A stretch of 64,000 bases of DNA, taken from NCBI RefSeq assembly GCF_010500245.1, contig NZ_JAAGOX010000005.1:1-64000 (forward strand), in the 5' to 3' direction. Shown here in pieces: positions 1 to 7,918 of the stretch. The notes beneath the pieces were generated by a model. That model ran no database searches. It had not been told where the DNA came from and saw only the letters and a list, made by a program, of their open reading frames with translations. The DNA is from Ruegeria sp. PrR005. GTDB lineage: Bacteria > Pseudomonadota > Alphaproteobacteria > Rhodobacterales > Rhodobacteraceae. A program made the translations under genes and the position numbers. Position 1 is the first letter of the stretch, and each line of letters begins with the position of its first letter.

Positions 1-419
1 GAGCAGCCCATGTAATGCAGGATCGGCGTGCCATCGAGCATGGAAAACCGGGTGGTGCCGTCGGGCATCAGGCCCTTTCCTTGCGTGGTGCGAATGGCCT
101 GGCACAGGTTGGTCTTGCCGCTCAGGCAATATTCGCACTGGCGGCATTCAGGGGTGTAGAGCGGGATCACGTGATCGCCGGGTTTCAGGCTGGTGACGCC
201 GGGACCGACCTCCAGCACGATGCCCGCGCCCTCGTGGCCCAGAATGGCCGGGAACAGCCCCTCCGGGTCGGCGCCCGAGAGCGTGAACTCGTCCGTGTGA
301 CAGATACCGGTCGCCTTGATCTCGACCAGGACCTCACCGGCCTTCGGCCCTTCGAGGTTCACTTCCATCACTTCCAGAGGCTTGCCCGCCTCAACCGCTA
401 CCGCCGCGCGCGTCCGCAT
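1..419 (-). CDS. adhC: S-(hydroxymethyl)glutathione dehydrogenase / class III alcohol dehydrogenase, N-terminal part (runs off the window)
   Basis: Zinc-dependent dehydrogenase oxidising S-hydroxymethylglutathione (formaldehyde plus glutathione) to S-formylglutathione with NAD. The first 139 residues are visible. The catalytic-zinc cysteine lies in [12 protein letters not shown] (C40), the GHEGAG motif follows at 61-66, and the structural-zinc cysteines are C92, C95, C98 and C106, the class III pattern. The start is fixed by TAAGGAG about 9 bases upstream of the ATG. It lies 18 bp after the MauG-like gene on the same strand, so it is probably the last or a late gene of the mtoX operon, where it would consume the formaldehyde made by methanethiol oxidase. 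The C-terminal two thirds lie outside the window. Confidence 0.93.
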   Translation of the reverse strand, partial: MRTRAAVAVEAGKPLEVMEVNLEGPKAGEVLVEIKATGICHTDEFTLSGADPEGLFPAILGHEGAGIVLEVGPGVTSLKPGDHVIPLYTPECRQCEYCLSGKTNLCQAIRTTQGKGLMPDGTTRFSMLDGTPILHYMGC

Positions 420-437
420 ATGTATGTTCTCCTTAGG

Positions 438-1652
438 TCAGAAATTGTCGGGGGGATGGCTGCGGGCTTCGGCCACAAGGCAATCGAGCCCGTCCGAGGT
501 GAGCGCCAACAGAAAAGCCTCGATATCCGCAAGTTCGGTGGGGCTGAGGTTTAGCGGGTGGATGCGGGCATCCTGATCGGGGTGTCCGGCGCCGCCGATA
601 TTGTAGAACTCCAGAACGTCCCCCAGCGTGGTCAGCGCACCGTCATGCATATAGGGCGCAGTCACCGCCAGATTGCGCAGGCCCGGGGTGCGGAACTTCC
701 AGCGATCCTCTGGCTCCTCTGTCACCTCGTAGCGGCCAAGATCGGCCTCGCGCGGGGCGCTGACCGAAAGGATGCGAGAGAAATCGACCTGATGCACCAC
801 GCCGGGCGCCACCTGCACCGGATGGGTGGCGGGCGGGTTCTGGCGCCGCTCCTCGCGCAACCGGCCATAACCGGTGTCGTGGAACTGCTGATCGGTGAAC
901 AGGGCTTGGTCTGTTTCGATGAGGTGGCACGAGGCGCAGTCGGCCTTGCCGGTGAACAGCGCGAAACCCCGCTGCGCCGCCGCGTTCAGCGCGGTCTCGT
1001 CACCACCGTAGTACCAGCGGTCAAAGGCACTGTTGCCCAACGTCAGGCTGCGTTGATAAGCGCCAAGCGCCTGACCGATCCGGTCAAGCGAGGCGGGCGC
1101 CGCGAACGCAGCGTCAAAGAGAGGCCGGTAATCGGGCAGGCCGTTCAGCTCGGCGACCACATGGCCGATCGAGGGGTTGGCCATTTCGTTGCGGGCCACC
1201 AAGGGCGCGACGAACTGGGTCTCCAGCGCCGGGTCGCGCCCGTCGTGAAAGAGCGGGGTCAGAAAGCCCACATTGATCACGCTGGGCGCGTTGCGCTTGA
1301 TGCTGCGCCCCTCGACCCCGATGGCGGTGGCCAGTTCCCAATTGGCAAAGCCCTGTTCTGGCACATGGCACATGGCGCAGGACATGGTGCGGTTGATCGA
1401 CAGGCGCCTGTCGAAGAACAGCTTGCGCCCCAGTTCGATCTTGGCCTCGGTCGGCGGGTTGTCCGCCGGATGCGGCACCGGGGGCAGGCCCGGTTGCGGT
1501 GTCAGACTGCGCTCCAGCGCGGCGCTCGCCCAGCTCTCACGGTCCGTTGGGCAGGTCTCGGCGCTGATTGGGGCGGGCAGGGCGGCGCCATACTCCCCGG
1601 CCATCGCGACGGGGGCAAGCAGGGCCAGCGCTGTCGCAAGCGCACGGATCAT
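438..1652 (-). CDS. MauG / di-heme cytochrome c peroxidase family protein, secreted
   Basis: 404 residues with a short N-terminal signal peptide (cleavage probably after AMAG). Two c-type heme sites, CAMCH at 92-96 and CASCH at 239-243, give the two-heme layout of the bacterial cytochrome c peroxidase/MauG family, acting in the periplasm. In published methanethiol oxidase operons a MauG-domain protein follows mtoX and the SCO gene, and it has been proposed to mature a tryptophan-derived cofactor in MtoX. The same order here supports that role; a plain peroxidase removing the H2O2 made by the oxidase is the alternative. Its ATG overlaps the stop of the SCO gene by 4 bp (ATGA), so the two are translationally coupled. 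Confidence 0.88.
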   Translation of the reverse strand: MIRALATALALLAPVAMAGEYGAALPAPISAETCPTDRESWASAALERSLTPQPGLPPVPHPADNPPTEAKIELGRKLFFDRRLSINRTMSCAMCHVPEQGFANWELATAIGVEGRSIKRNAPSVINVGFLTPLFHDGRDPALETQFVAPLVARNEMANPSIGHVVAELNGLPDYRPLFDAAFAAPASLDRIGQALGAYQRSLTLGNSAFDRWYYGGDETALNAAAQRGFALFTGKADCASCHLIETDQALFTDQQFHDTGYGRLREERRQNPPATHPVQVAPGVVHQVDFSRILSVSAPREADLGRYEVTEEPEDRWKFRTPGLRNLAVTAPYMHDGALTTLGDVLEFYNIGGAGHPDQDARIHPLNLSPTELADIEAFLLALTSDGLDCLVAEARSHPPDNF

Positions 1653-2359
1653 GCGCCCGCCTCTTCCATCAGCAAGGTTTCGATGTCGGTCAAGAGCAAG
1701 CGTGGGTCGAGAAAGCCCAGACCATAGACATTGCGGATGTCGCCCTGCCGGTCGACCAGAAACAGGCGCAGAAGGTGGCTGATCGTCTCCTGATCCTCGG
1801 ACCGGTCGACCACTTGGCCATAACCATCCAGAATGGGGGCCAACGCCTGCGGCCCCGAGGTGGTCAGCACCTGCCAGTCGAGCTTGGCGCTCGCCTCTTC
1901 ATCCGAGGTGATGGGATAGGCGAAGGCGTCGATCGCCGCAACCGTGTCGCGGGCGGGATCGAAGCTGATGGTCAAGAGCTGCACATCCTCTTTCAGGCCG
2001 GGCAGATCGCGGCTGGCGTCATGCACATCGAAGAAGACCGACATCGCCAGCGGACAGCCGTTCACGTCGCCGCAGGTGAGATAGACGAAGCTGACCAAGG
2101 AGATCTTGCCCCGGGTCAGGTCGTGCAGGCTGTGTTCGCGTCCCGCGACATCCAGCACCCGGCCATCGGGCGCGGATTTGATGCGGTTCAGACGATAGCT
2201 GCCCGGGGCGGGCGGGTCGAATTGATAAGCATCGCTCGCCTCGAAGACCGAGGCCATCGGGCTGGGCCGGGCCGGAGGCCCGGGCCACCAGACCTGCCAG
2301 CCGAGTACAGCCGCCAGCACCGCCGCTGTCAGCCCGGAAAGGAGGTATCTCTTGCGCAT
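1649..2359 (-). CDS. SCO1/SenC family copper chaperone of the mtoX operon
   Basis: 236 residues. An N-terminal hydrophobic segment (about 5-25) anchors or exports a thioredoxin-fold SCO domain to the periplasm. The copper-binding cysteines are C96 and C102 in TCGDVNGCPLA, spaced C-x5-C rather than the usual C-x3-C of SCO proteins, and the conserved distal histidine is probably H195 (ISHLLRLFLVD). Copper delivery to MtoX, which is known to be copper-dependent, is the likely job; this is inference from operon position. Between mtoX and this gene lies a strong hairpin, and the gene's stop overlaps the MauG start. Confidence 0.87.
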   Translation of the reverse strand: MRKRYLLSGLTAAVLAAVLGWQVWWPGPPARPSPMASVFEASDAYQFDPPAPGSYRLNRIKSAPDGRVLDVAGREHSLHDLTRGKISLVSFVYLTCGDVNGCPLAMSVFFDVHDASRDLPGLKEDVQLLTISFDPARDTVAAIDAFAYPITSDEEASAKLDWQVLTTSGPQALAPILDGYGQVVDRSEDQETISHLLRLFLVDRQGDIRNVYGLGFLDPRLLLTDIETLLMEEAGA

Positions 2360-2387
2360 CGGCTGCTACCGTCCGTGTCAAAGGAAA

Positions 2388-2416
2388 AGCCGGGGCAGCG
2401 CGGGGCCGCCCCGGAA
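2388..2416 (-). terminator. Hairpin between mtoX and the SCO gene (attenuator-like)
   Basis: Read on the minus strand, CCGGGGC (2414-2408) pairs with GCCCCGG (2396-2390), followed by CTTTTCC. It lies inside the operon, just after mtoX, and could terminate part of the transcripts so that mtoX is made in excess of its maturation genes. The U run is short and interrupted. Confidence 0.6.
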
Positions 2417-2428
2417 GTCTGGGAGGTC

Positions 2429-3739
2429 TCAGGATGAATAGAGCGCCGAGCTTCCAAAGCGCATGATATGCGCGCGACCCAGACCCAGTTCGTAGAAGTC
2501 GACGGCGAAATCCTCGACCAGTTCCTTGCCGTCCCAATTGTAGGCCTTCAGGTATTGGACGTCGTCCTCGCCCTTCTTGTCCCAGTTGGCCAGAAGCGAG
2601 GAGGAGAAATAGACGCGCTTTCCATCCCAGCTCTGGCTGACCATGTTGACCTGGCGGTCGATGACCTTTTCGTAAATCTGGAACGGCTTGTGCGGATCCG
2701 AGATGTCGAACAGCCGAGTCTTGCCATCCATGAAGCTGTTGATCCACAGCGTCTGGTCGTCTGCGGCAATCGAGATATCGACCGGCAGCGGGATATCCGC
2801 CGGGTTGCCGATATCGGCGACTGCCTTGGCCTGCCATTCGCCCGCGTCATCCTCGTAGATCAGCCAAAGCTGCGAGGTGAGCGCAGTGGTAGAGAAGGCG
2901 TAATTGGCGTTCGACCCCCAGGGGAAGCGGATCTCCAGCGGCGCACCGGGGACGTTGAACACTTTCTTGGGCTGGCGGGTGTGCAGATCCCATTGCACGA
3001 TGGTATTGCCGAACCGCTTCATTGCCTCGCCGTCCTGCAACATCTGGCCGAAGTCCATCATGTAGTTGGACCAGCCGGTAAAGGACGAGGTCAGCATGAC
3101 GTTCTTGCGGATCAGCGCACGAATGTCATAGCCGTAACCATCGGCCACCGCGTCGCCTACGGCCACCGCACCCTGCATGTCGCTTGCGGTAGGCATCCAA
3201 TAGGTCGCCACGTAATCGCCGTCGTCATTGTATTCGACCAAAGCGGTGCGCCCGCCATGGTCGTCATCGTTGCTGAGACCGGTGATCATCATGCTGCCGG
3301 GCAGGGCAAAGAAGGTATGCGGCCCCACGACCCCGCCACTGTCCTTGACAAAGGTGTCGATGGTCTTGTGCAGCTTCGGCGCCGAGGGGTCGGAATGCAC
3401 GTCGAAGATGAAGATGCGGTTGGTATCCAGTCCGCCGGTCCAGAAATAGCGCCGGTCAGCCGAGAACCCACCATGATGCGCCTCGTTCCGGCCACCGACC
3501 GAGACCGAGTTGATCACCTGGCCACGCGTGTCCGACCCCGGGCGCAGATCGATGGTGACCAGCTTGTCCTGCTCGTCGCCCATACCCTCGACCCCCAGGG
3601 TCCAGACATAGACGAATTCCTCTTGCCCGGTGATCTTGGGCATGTAGGGCGATTGACAGGTTTCGTCGGCAAAGGCCCTGAACGGGCTGCCGGCCGCTAC
3701 GGCCGCAGCAGCCAAAAGGCCAAATTCTCTTCTTTTCAT
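2429..3739 (-). CDS. mtoX: Methanethiol oxidase, SELENBP1/SBP56 family
   Basis: 436 residues. Oxidises methanethiol with O2 and water to formaldehyde, H2S and H2O2 in the periplasm (family knowledge). The N-terminus MKRREFGLLAAAAVAAG resembles a twin-arginine signal, with likely cleavage after AFA (residue 24). The mature protein carries family features such as EAHHGGFSADRRYFWTGG and GPHTFFALPG and ends near HIMRFGSSALYSS. The longer frame upstream is rejected: the ATG at 3739 has GGGAGG seven bases before it and begins a perfect signal sequence. It starts 22 bp after iclR and is followed by SCO and MauG-like genes, the arrangement described for bacterial methanethiol oxidase operons. Methanethiol from DMSP demethylation is the expected substrate in a marine roseobacter. 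Confidence 0.93.
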   Translation of the reverse strand: MKRREFGLLAAAAVAAGSPFRAFADETCQSPYMPKITGQEEFVYVWTLGVEGMGDEQDKLVTIDLRPGSDTRGQVINSVSVGGRNEAHHGGFSADRRYFWTGGLDTNRIFIFDVHSDPSAPKLHKTIDTFVKDSGGVVGPHTFFALPGSMMITGLSNDDDHGGRTALVEYNDDGDYVATYWMPTASDMQGAVAVGDAVADGYGYDIRALIRKNVMLTSSFTGWSNYMMDFGQMLQDGEAMKRFGNTIVQWDLHTRQPKKVFNVPGAPLEIRFPWGSNANYAFSTTALTSQLWLIYEDDAGEWQAKAVADIGNPADIPLPVDISIAADDQTLWINSFMDGKTRLFDISDPHKPFQIYEKVIDRQVNMVSQSWDGKRVYFSSSLLANWDKKGEDDVQYLKAYNWDGKELVEDFAVDFYELGLGRAHIMRFGSSALYSS

Positions 3740-3761
3740 TGTAGTCCTCCCTTTTAGATAA

Positions 3762-4574
3762 TTAATGTGCGGTATTCGTTCTTTCTCCGGCTGCTGCCAG
3801 GGTTCTTGAATTCGTGGTTTCGGCGTCGACGATCGAGCAATGCTGTATGGCCGCCGCAGCCCGGACATTCTCCTGGAGCAAGACCGGCAAAATCCGGCCT
3901 TGAATTGCTGGTTTGATCCGGTTCGATGGTCCGACCACACCAATGCTGAAAATCGACCCCAGCCTGTCGATGTTGATCGGGACAGCGATGCTGGTCACAC
4001 CTTCGTCGATCTCGCCATCACAAACCGCATAGCCATATCTCTGGACCTGGCTCAGCTCTTTACGGATCAGATCGGGATCGACGATCGTCTTGTCGGTAAA
4101 CCGCAAGGGCCGTGTTTCAAGCAACTCTTCGCGAAGCAAGGGGGCGATAAACGCCGCAATGGCCTTGGCCGAGGAACAGGCGTGGGCGGGGCGGGGGCCG
4201 AGGCCCGGGTAGATATAGGGGATTGTGGGATCGCTCGGTGTTTCGAGGCTGATCAAATCGACCCGTCCCCCCCGAAAACGCGCCAGAAAGGCAGTTTCAC
4301 CCAGATCACTGACCAGACGGCGCATCATGCTGGCGACCGCCGAAATGACATGCGAGTCGGCCTTTCCCGTCAGGGCAATCTTTACGAAACGCATCCCCAG
4401 AACGTAGCGCTTGCCGCCATCGACCTCTTCCAGAAATCCGCAGTCGATGAGCGAGGTCAGGTTGCGATAGATCGTCGAACTCGGCAGACCGGTCAGTTGC
4501 GCAAGCTCGTTGGCGCCGACGGGCCTGGCGGCTCCCGAGATGGCTTCCAACAATTGAATCAGACGTTCTTGCAT
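3762..4574 (-). CDS. IclR family transcriptional regulator, upstream of mtoX
   Basis: 270 residues. Winged helix-turn-helix at about 19-50 (VGANELAQLTGLP, then SSTIYRNLTSLIDCGFLEE), followed by the IclR ligand-binding domain with GLGPRPAHACSSAKAIAAF and DEGVTSIAVPI. It ends 22 bp before mtoX on the same strand and has no other neighbour, so it is probably cotranscribed with, and regulates, the methanethiol oxidase operon, perhaps in response to a sulfur or C1 metabolite; the effector is unknown. The C-terminal 30 residues after the domain are low in conservation signals. The ribosome site before the ATG is weak (GAGAA), so the start is less certain. Confidence 0.85.
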   Translation of the reverse strand: MQERLIQLLEAISGAARPVGANELAQLTGLPSSTIYRNLTSLIDCGFLEEVDGGKRYVLGMRFVKIALTGKADSHVISAVASMMRRLVSDLGETAFLARFRGGRVDLISLETPSDPTIPYIYPGLGPRPAHACSSAKAIAAFIAPLLREELLETRPLRFTDKTIVDPDLIRKELSQVQRYGYAVCDGEIDEGVTSIAVPINIDRLGSIFSIGVVGPSNRIKPAIQGRILPVLLQENVRAAAAIQHCSIVDAETTNSRTLAAAGERTNTAH

Positions 4575-5088
4575 ATGGCGATTCTCAAAATTCGGGACAA
4601 TTCACCGTAATCCGGGAAATATCGGTCATGCAACTGTTTCCTGTTTGAACCAAACGAATGATGGCGCTTGCGCGGTGTGCCTGTTTTTCGGGTGGTCTTG
4701 CCGACACCCGGTTTGAAGCCTTGGTTCACGGCTGATCTACGGTTAGGAAGCATTGTAATTACCCCTTGCCGAACAATCCCATTGTCCCACGAAGGTCTCT
4801 ATCCCTCCTGCTCTGGGCAAAGCAGCAGGGCTCAATTGGTCGAAGAATTCGAGTGTTCGCGGTCTTTTGACATTGCCATGGCAAGACCCGTGATAACGGC
4901 CACTGTGCCGAGATCTGCGTGCGGTTTATCGGGCGCGGGAAAAGTCTGAATCTTGCAGGGTTTTCTAAGAAAACCATACAGCAAAGACGTGCGCTTGCAA
5001 GGTTAAACCCCTTGGCGGTGGTGTCGAGCACCATTCATCAATGGGTTGGGCGCGTACCTGATTTCCGCCTGAATCCAAGGCAAGTGGT
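4575..5088. other. Gene-free intergenic DNA upstream of iclR
   Basis: About 510 bases with no convincing gene on either strand. Short frames here lack ribosome sites and recognisable domains. The base composition looks more AT-rich than the surrounding genes. It should hold the promoter of the iclR-mtoX operon close to 4600, but I could not pick a confident -35/-10 pair. Together with the IS and integrase remnants to its right it looks like decayed accessory DNA. Confidence 0.5.
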
Positions 5089-5566
5089 TGATCCTCCCCC
5101 GCCGAATTGGTCCTTCACGATGTTCAGGAAAACAGCGGAAACACATGGCCAACAAGCGACCAATGCCCAAGGAGATTGTCACTAAGTCACGGCAGGTTGA
5201 GGTTCAGACAGTGCAAGGTATGCCGCGTCTGGATGCGGTCCGATAGATAGGCGTGACGGAACGAACATTCTACCGTCGGACGACGAAGTCCGGTGGAATT
5301 GGCACGGTCGATTGAAGGTGCTGAAGCGACTACACAAGGAGAACGAGCGGTTACGCAAGGCCGTTTCCAACCTGATGCTGGACAAGCGTATCCCGGACCA
5401 GCAAAGGACGAAGGGCCTTTGGCAAACCATCCAGTGTATGGTCTGTGGCTCGGAACGCGGCGCCCCTCCAAGCCCCGCTCGTCGCCGTGCTTGTTTTGAT
5501 CGTGTTCTTGCTGAGCTGAATGTTTCGGAACGCCGGGCATGTCGCGTTCCGAGACAACACGGATCT
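5089..5566 (+). mobile_element. Decayed IS3-family insertion sequence remnant
   Basis: Degraded transposase of the IS3 family. From the ATG at 5145 the frame gives an orfA N-terminus (MANKRPMPKEIVTKSRQVE) matching the usual start with KxxEEIVxKLRQVDV, then an in-frame TAG at 5251, IGVTERTFYRRTTKSGG, another stop, and a frameshift into LKRLHKENERLRKAVSNLMLDK (from about 5315). An orfB piece with SPARRRACFDRVL and NVSERRACRV spans about 5470-5566. The middle and the whole catalytic DDE domain are missing. A possible left terminus starts at 5089 (TGATCCTCCCCC), about 55 bp before orfA. The element cannot transpose. Confidence 0.82.
5145..5566 (+). pseudogene. IS3-family transposase orfA/orfB fragment, with stops and frameshift
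   Basis: Coding remains of the element above. OrfA residues can be followed across two in-frame stops and a frame change, and a short orfB fragment (RRRACFDRVLAELNVSERRACRV) is joined to it after an internal deletion. The identification rests on my recollection of the conserved orfA (helix-turn-helix plus leucine-rich KENERLRKAV segment) and of the SERRACRVLGQHRST motif at the start of orfB; here that motif reads SERRACRVPRQHGS and then the similarity ends abruptly. Confidence 0.8.
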
Positions 5567-5705
5567 CTGTTCAGCGGCGGTAGCGGTGTCCTTGTACAGG
5601 CTGACCCAGGTGCTCTTGCGCTCTCACACGTCCTAATAGCTGCGCGGCACGCGCTTGAGCAGGCGGTAAGTGCTGCCCCGCTTCATGATGGTCATGGCCA
5701 TTTCC
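5567..5705 (-). pseudogene. Phage-type site-specific integrase, N-terminal fragment (DUF6538-like), broken
   Basis: Read on the minus strand from ATG 5705: MAMTIMKRGSTYRLLKRVPR, then SY-stop-DV-stop-ERKSTWVSLYKD-TATAAEQ. This matches the N-terminal DUF6538 segment of Rhodobacterales tyrosine recombinases, which typically reads KRGxxYxLRKRVPRRYxxVEPRxxVWVSLxTDSxxxA. Two in-frame stops are present and similarity ends exactly where the IS3 remnant begins, so the IS probably landed in the integrase gene and the rest was lost. The start lies 133 bp from the 3' end of tRNA-Ser, the normal place for an island integrase. Confidence 0.72.
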
Positions 5706-5838
5706 CCGCTGATGGTGTGTGCGGATTGTCCGGCGAAACGTGTTGCAAAACAGGGAAGAATGATGGATCGCACCGAATGGTGTAACGATCCAATATCTTG
5801 TTTAGCTGGATTGTTTGCCAAAACCTCACAGGGTTTTG

Positions 5839-5928
5839 TGGCGGAGAGACAGGGATTCGAACCCTGGGTGGGCTTGCACCCACAACGGTTTTCGAGACCG
5901 CCCCGTTCGACCACTCCGGCACCTCTCC
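5839..5928 (-). tRNA. tRNA-Ser(CGA)
   Basis: Read on the minus strand the sequence folds as a class II (long variable arm) tRNA. The acceptor is GGAGAGG/TCTCTCC, the anticodon stem GCGGT/ACCGT carries the loop CTCGAAA, so the anticodon is CGA, decoding UCG. The variable arm is GTGGGTGCAAGCCCAC and the T arm is CAGGGTTCGAATCCCTG. The discriminator is G and CCA is encoded at 5841-5839. The integrase fragment just past its 3' end suggests the tRNA was used as an attachment site. Confidence 0.97.
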
Positions 5929-6051
5929 GCGGGGGTCTGTGAGGGGGGGATTTAGTCAGGTTCGCCGATGGGCGCAAGCGGAAAGTTCGAAGTTTTTTGC
6001 CGCCCCCGTTTTTCCGTTGCCGAGGCACGGAAAACGCTTAGGCTCTGCGCT

Positions 6052-6891
6052 ATGAAACATCTGCGTCTTCTCCGTTGGGTGCCGCTTGCGGCTTTGATCT
6101 TGGTCTTTTCCTTGTTTGCGCGGCCTGGGTTGGCCGCCGACCGGGCGCGGATCGAGGCGTTTCTGGTGACCACGGGATTCGATGTGGCGCTCGACTCGAT
6201 CGCACTGTCCTCGGCGTCAGCGCCGCAGATGCTGGGGCTGGATGCCGAAGCCTTTGGGCAGCAATGGCGTGACCTGGCCGAAGAGGTGTTCGACACCGAG
6301 ACGATGCGCAGTGATGCGCTCGATATCCTCGAGGAAACCCTGAGCGAGGAGGCGCTGGATCACGCGGTCGGCTTCTACGCCAGCGATCTGGGGCAACGGC
6401 TGGTGATTGCCGAGAACGATTCCCATCTTGAGGACGACGACCTGAAGCAGGAAGCGGGGCAGGCGATCGTGTCGGAACTTGTGCGGCATGGATCGGGGCG
6501 GCTGGAATGGCTGAAACGGATGAACCGCGCCATCGACTCGTCGGGTACCGCGCTCAAGGCCTTGCAGGAGATCCAGTTGCGGTTCCTGCTGGCTGCCAGC
6601 GCTGCGGGGGTGATCGAGCTGGAAATGGACACCGAGGACCTGCGCGCGCTCTTGCAGCAAAACGAGACCGAATTGCGCAATGCCCTGCAACTCTCGGCGC
6701 TGGCCGGGGCGGCCTTTACCTATCAGGCATTCTCGGATGCCGAGGTACAGAGCTATACCGAGGCGCTGGAGGAGCCGCTGATGCAGGAGGTCTATGAGTT
6801 GCTGAACGCCGTGCAGTACCACATCATGGCCGACCGGTTCGAGCATCTCGCGGCGCGCATGGCCGGGCTTCAGCCGACACAGGATCTTTGA
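6052..6891 (+). CDS. DUF2059-like secreted protein, first of a tandem pair
   Basis: 279 residues of unknown function. The ATG at 6052 opens a clear signal sequence (RLLRWVPLAALILVFSLFARPGLAAD), which the longer frame from 5968 would bury, so the shorter start is preferred. The segment EEALDHAVGFYASDLGQRLV (about 99-118) resembles the core of DUF2059, where helices are followed by FY-x-S-x2-G. The remainder is predicted helical and rich in acidic residues. The next gene begins inside its stop codon (TGATG) and encodes a protein of similar plan, so the two form a coupled paralogous pair. A periplasmic location is likely; the job is not known. Confidence 0.72.
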   Translation: MKHLRLLRWVPLAALILVFSLFARPGLAADRARIEAFLVTTGFDVALDSIALSSASAPQMLGLDAEAFGQQWRDLAEEVFDTETMRSDALDILEETLSEEALDHAVGFYASDLGQRLVIAENDSHLEDDDLKQEAGQAIVSELVRHGSGRLEWLKRMNRAIDSSGTALKALQEIQLRFLLAASAAGVIELEMDTEDLRALLQQNETELRNALQLSALAGAAFTYQAFSDAEVQSYTEALEEPLMQEVYELLNAVQYHIMADRFEHLAARMAGLQPTQDL

Positions 6892-7697
6892 TGCGGGTGC
6901 TTGCCGCGTCAGTTCTGAGCCTGGCGCTGGCCTGGCCTGCTTGGTCAAGCGAGGCCATCGACCGGCTGGCGATTGCGATGCGTCTGGATGAAGTTGTGGA
7001 GATTCTTCACGACGAAGGTCTGCGTTATGGCCGGACCCTCGATGAGGAAATGCTCGAAGGAACTGGCGGGCAGGTGTTTCGCACGCAGGTAAAAGCGATC
7101 TACAATACGGACCGGATGACTGACACCCTGCGCGACGTACTGGCCGAGCGGCTCAGCGCCGAGGACATGGCGGCGGCCACGGTTTTCTTTGGCTCGGAAC
7201 TCGGGCAGACGATTCTCGAACTGGAAAACGCGGCCCGCCGCGCCTTTGCCGAACCTGAAATCGAGGAACTGGCGTTCGAGACCGCGCAGGAGATGGACAA
7301 GACCCGAACGATGTACCGGCTGGTCGACGAGTACATCCGGCTGAACGAGCTTGTCCCGCGCAACGTACGCGGCGCCATCAGTGCGGATTATTACTTCTAT
7401 CTGGGTCTGGCCGACGGGCAGGGCACGCCGCGCGACGACGAGGCGGTGTTGAGCGAACTGATCGGTAACAGCCATGAAACAGAGGCAGAGACACGCAAGT
7501 GGCTGTATGGCTTCTTGCTGTTCGCCTATTCGCCTTTGACCAATGCGCAGATGCAGGGGAACCTGGATTTCTCGGCCACCGGCGCCGGGCAAGCTGTCAA
7601 CGATGCACTGTTTCAAGGGTTTGATCGGCTCTATGACGACATATCCTATGAGCTGGGGCGCGCGGTTGGTGTGGCCCTTGGGGCGACGGACCTTTAG
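6891..7697 (+). CDS. DUF2059-like secreted protein, second of a tandem pair
   Basis: 268 residues, unknown function. The signal peptide is MRVLAASVLSLALAWPAWSSE. A core AEDMAAATVFFGSELGQTIL (about 95-114) matches the FYASDLGQRLV core of the preceding protein, showing that the pair arose by duplication. The ATG at 6891 shares bases with the upstream stop, so translation is probably coupled; a TTG one codon earlier is possible but less likely. It is followed by the promoter of rplU, so the pair forms its own small operon. Confidence 0.72.
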   Translation: MRVLAASVLSLALAWPAWSSEAIDRLAIAMRLDEVVEILHDEGLRYGRTLDEEMLEGTGGQVFRTQVKAIYNTDRMTDTLRDVLAERLSAEDMAAATVFFGSELGQTILELENAARRAFAEPEIEELAFETAQEMDKTRTMYRLVDEYIRLNELVPRNVRGAISADYYFYLGLADGQGTPRDDEAVLSELIGNSHETEAETRKWLYGFLLFAYSPLTNAQMQGNLDFSATGAGQAVNDALFQGFDRLYDDISYELGRAVGVALGATDL

Positions 7698-7711
7698 CCC
7701 GCGATTTCCGG

Positions 7712-7740
7712 TTGACAATTACCCTTCATCTGACGATAAG
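7712..7740 (+). promoter_or_regulatory. Sigma-70 type promoter of rplU-rpmA
   Basis: A perfect -35 TTGACA (7712-7717), a 17-base spacer and a -10 GATAAG (7735-7740, four of six matches to TATAAT). Transcription would start near 7747, giving an unusually long leader of about 170 bases before rplU, with a small GC hairpin (CCCGGC 7748-7753 / GCCGGG 7765-7770) at its very start. Confidence 0.65.
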
Positions 7741-7918
7741 CCCGCATCCCGGCCGGAAATCCGCGCCGGGTTTCGTTATCGTTTGATCTGTCGTGAAACG
7801 GCAGATCGCCCAATCAGCCCGTGACAGGGCGCGCTGTTCGCAGGTGGCTTTCCATGACGGGGCCAGAACGTCCGGGCAACCGGGGACCGAAGAACGCGGT
7901 GACAAGAAGGAAAGACGC

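Noticed and set aside
4668-5185. Two or three short frames between iclR and the IS3 remnant
   Set aside because: No ribosome sites, no recognised domains, and conflicting strands; treated as gene-free DNA.
1-5838. Direct repeat of the tRNA-Ser 3' end as the other attachment site
   Set aside because: None found by eye in the first 5.8 kb. If it exists it lies outside the window.
5692-5922. Small minus-strand frame across tRNA-Ser (begins MPEWSNGAVSKTVVG)
   Set aside because: It is the translation of the tRNA-Ser gene, a well-known false protein.
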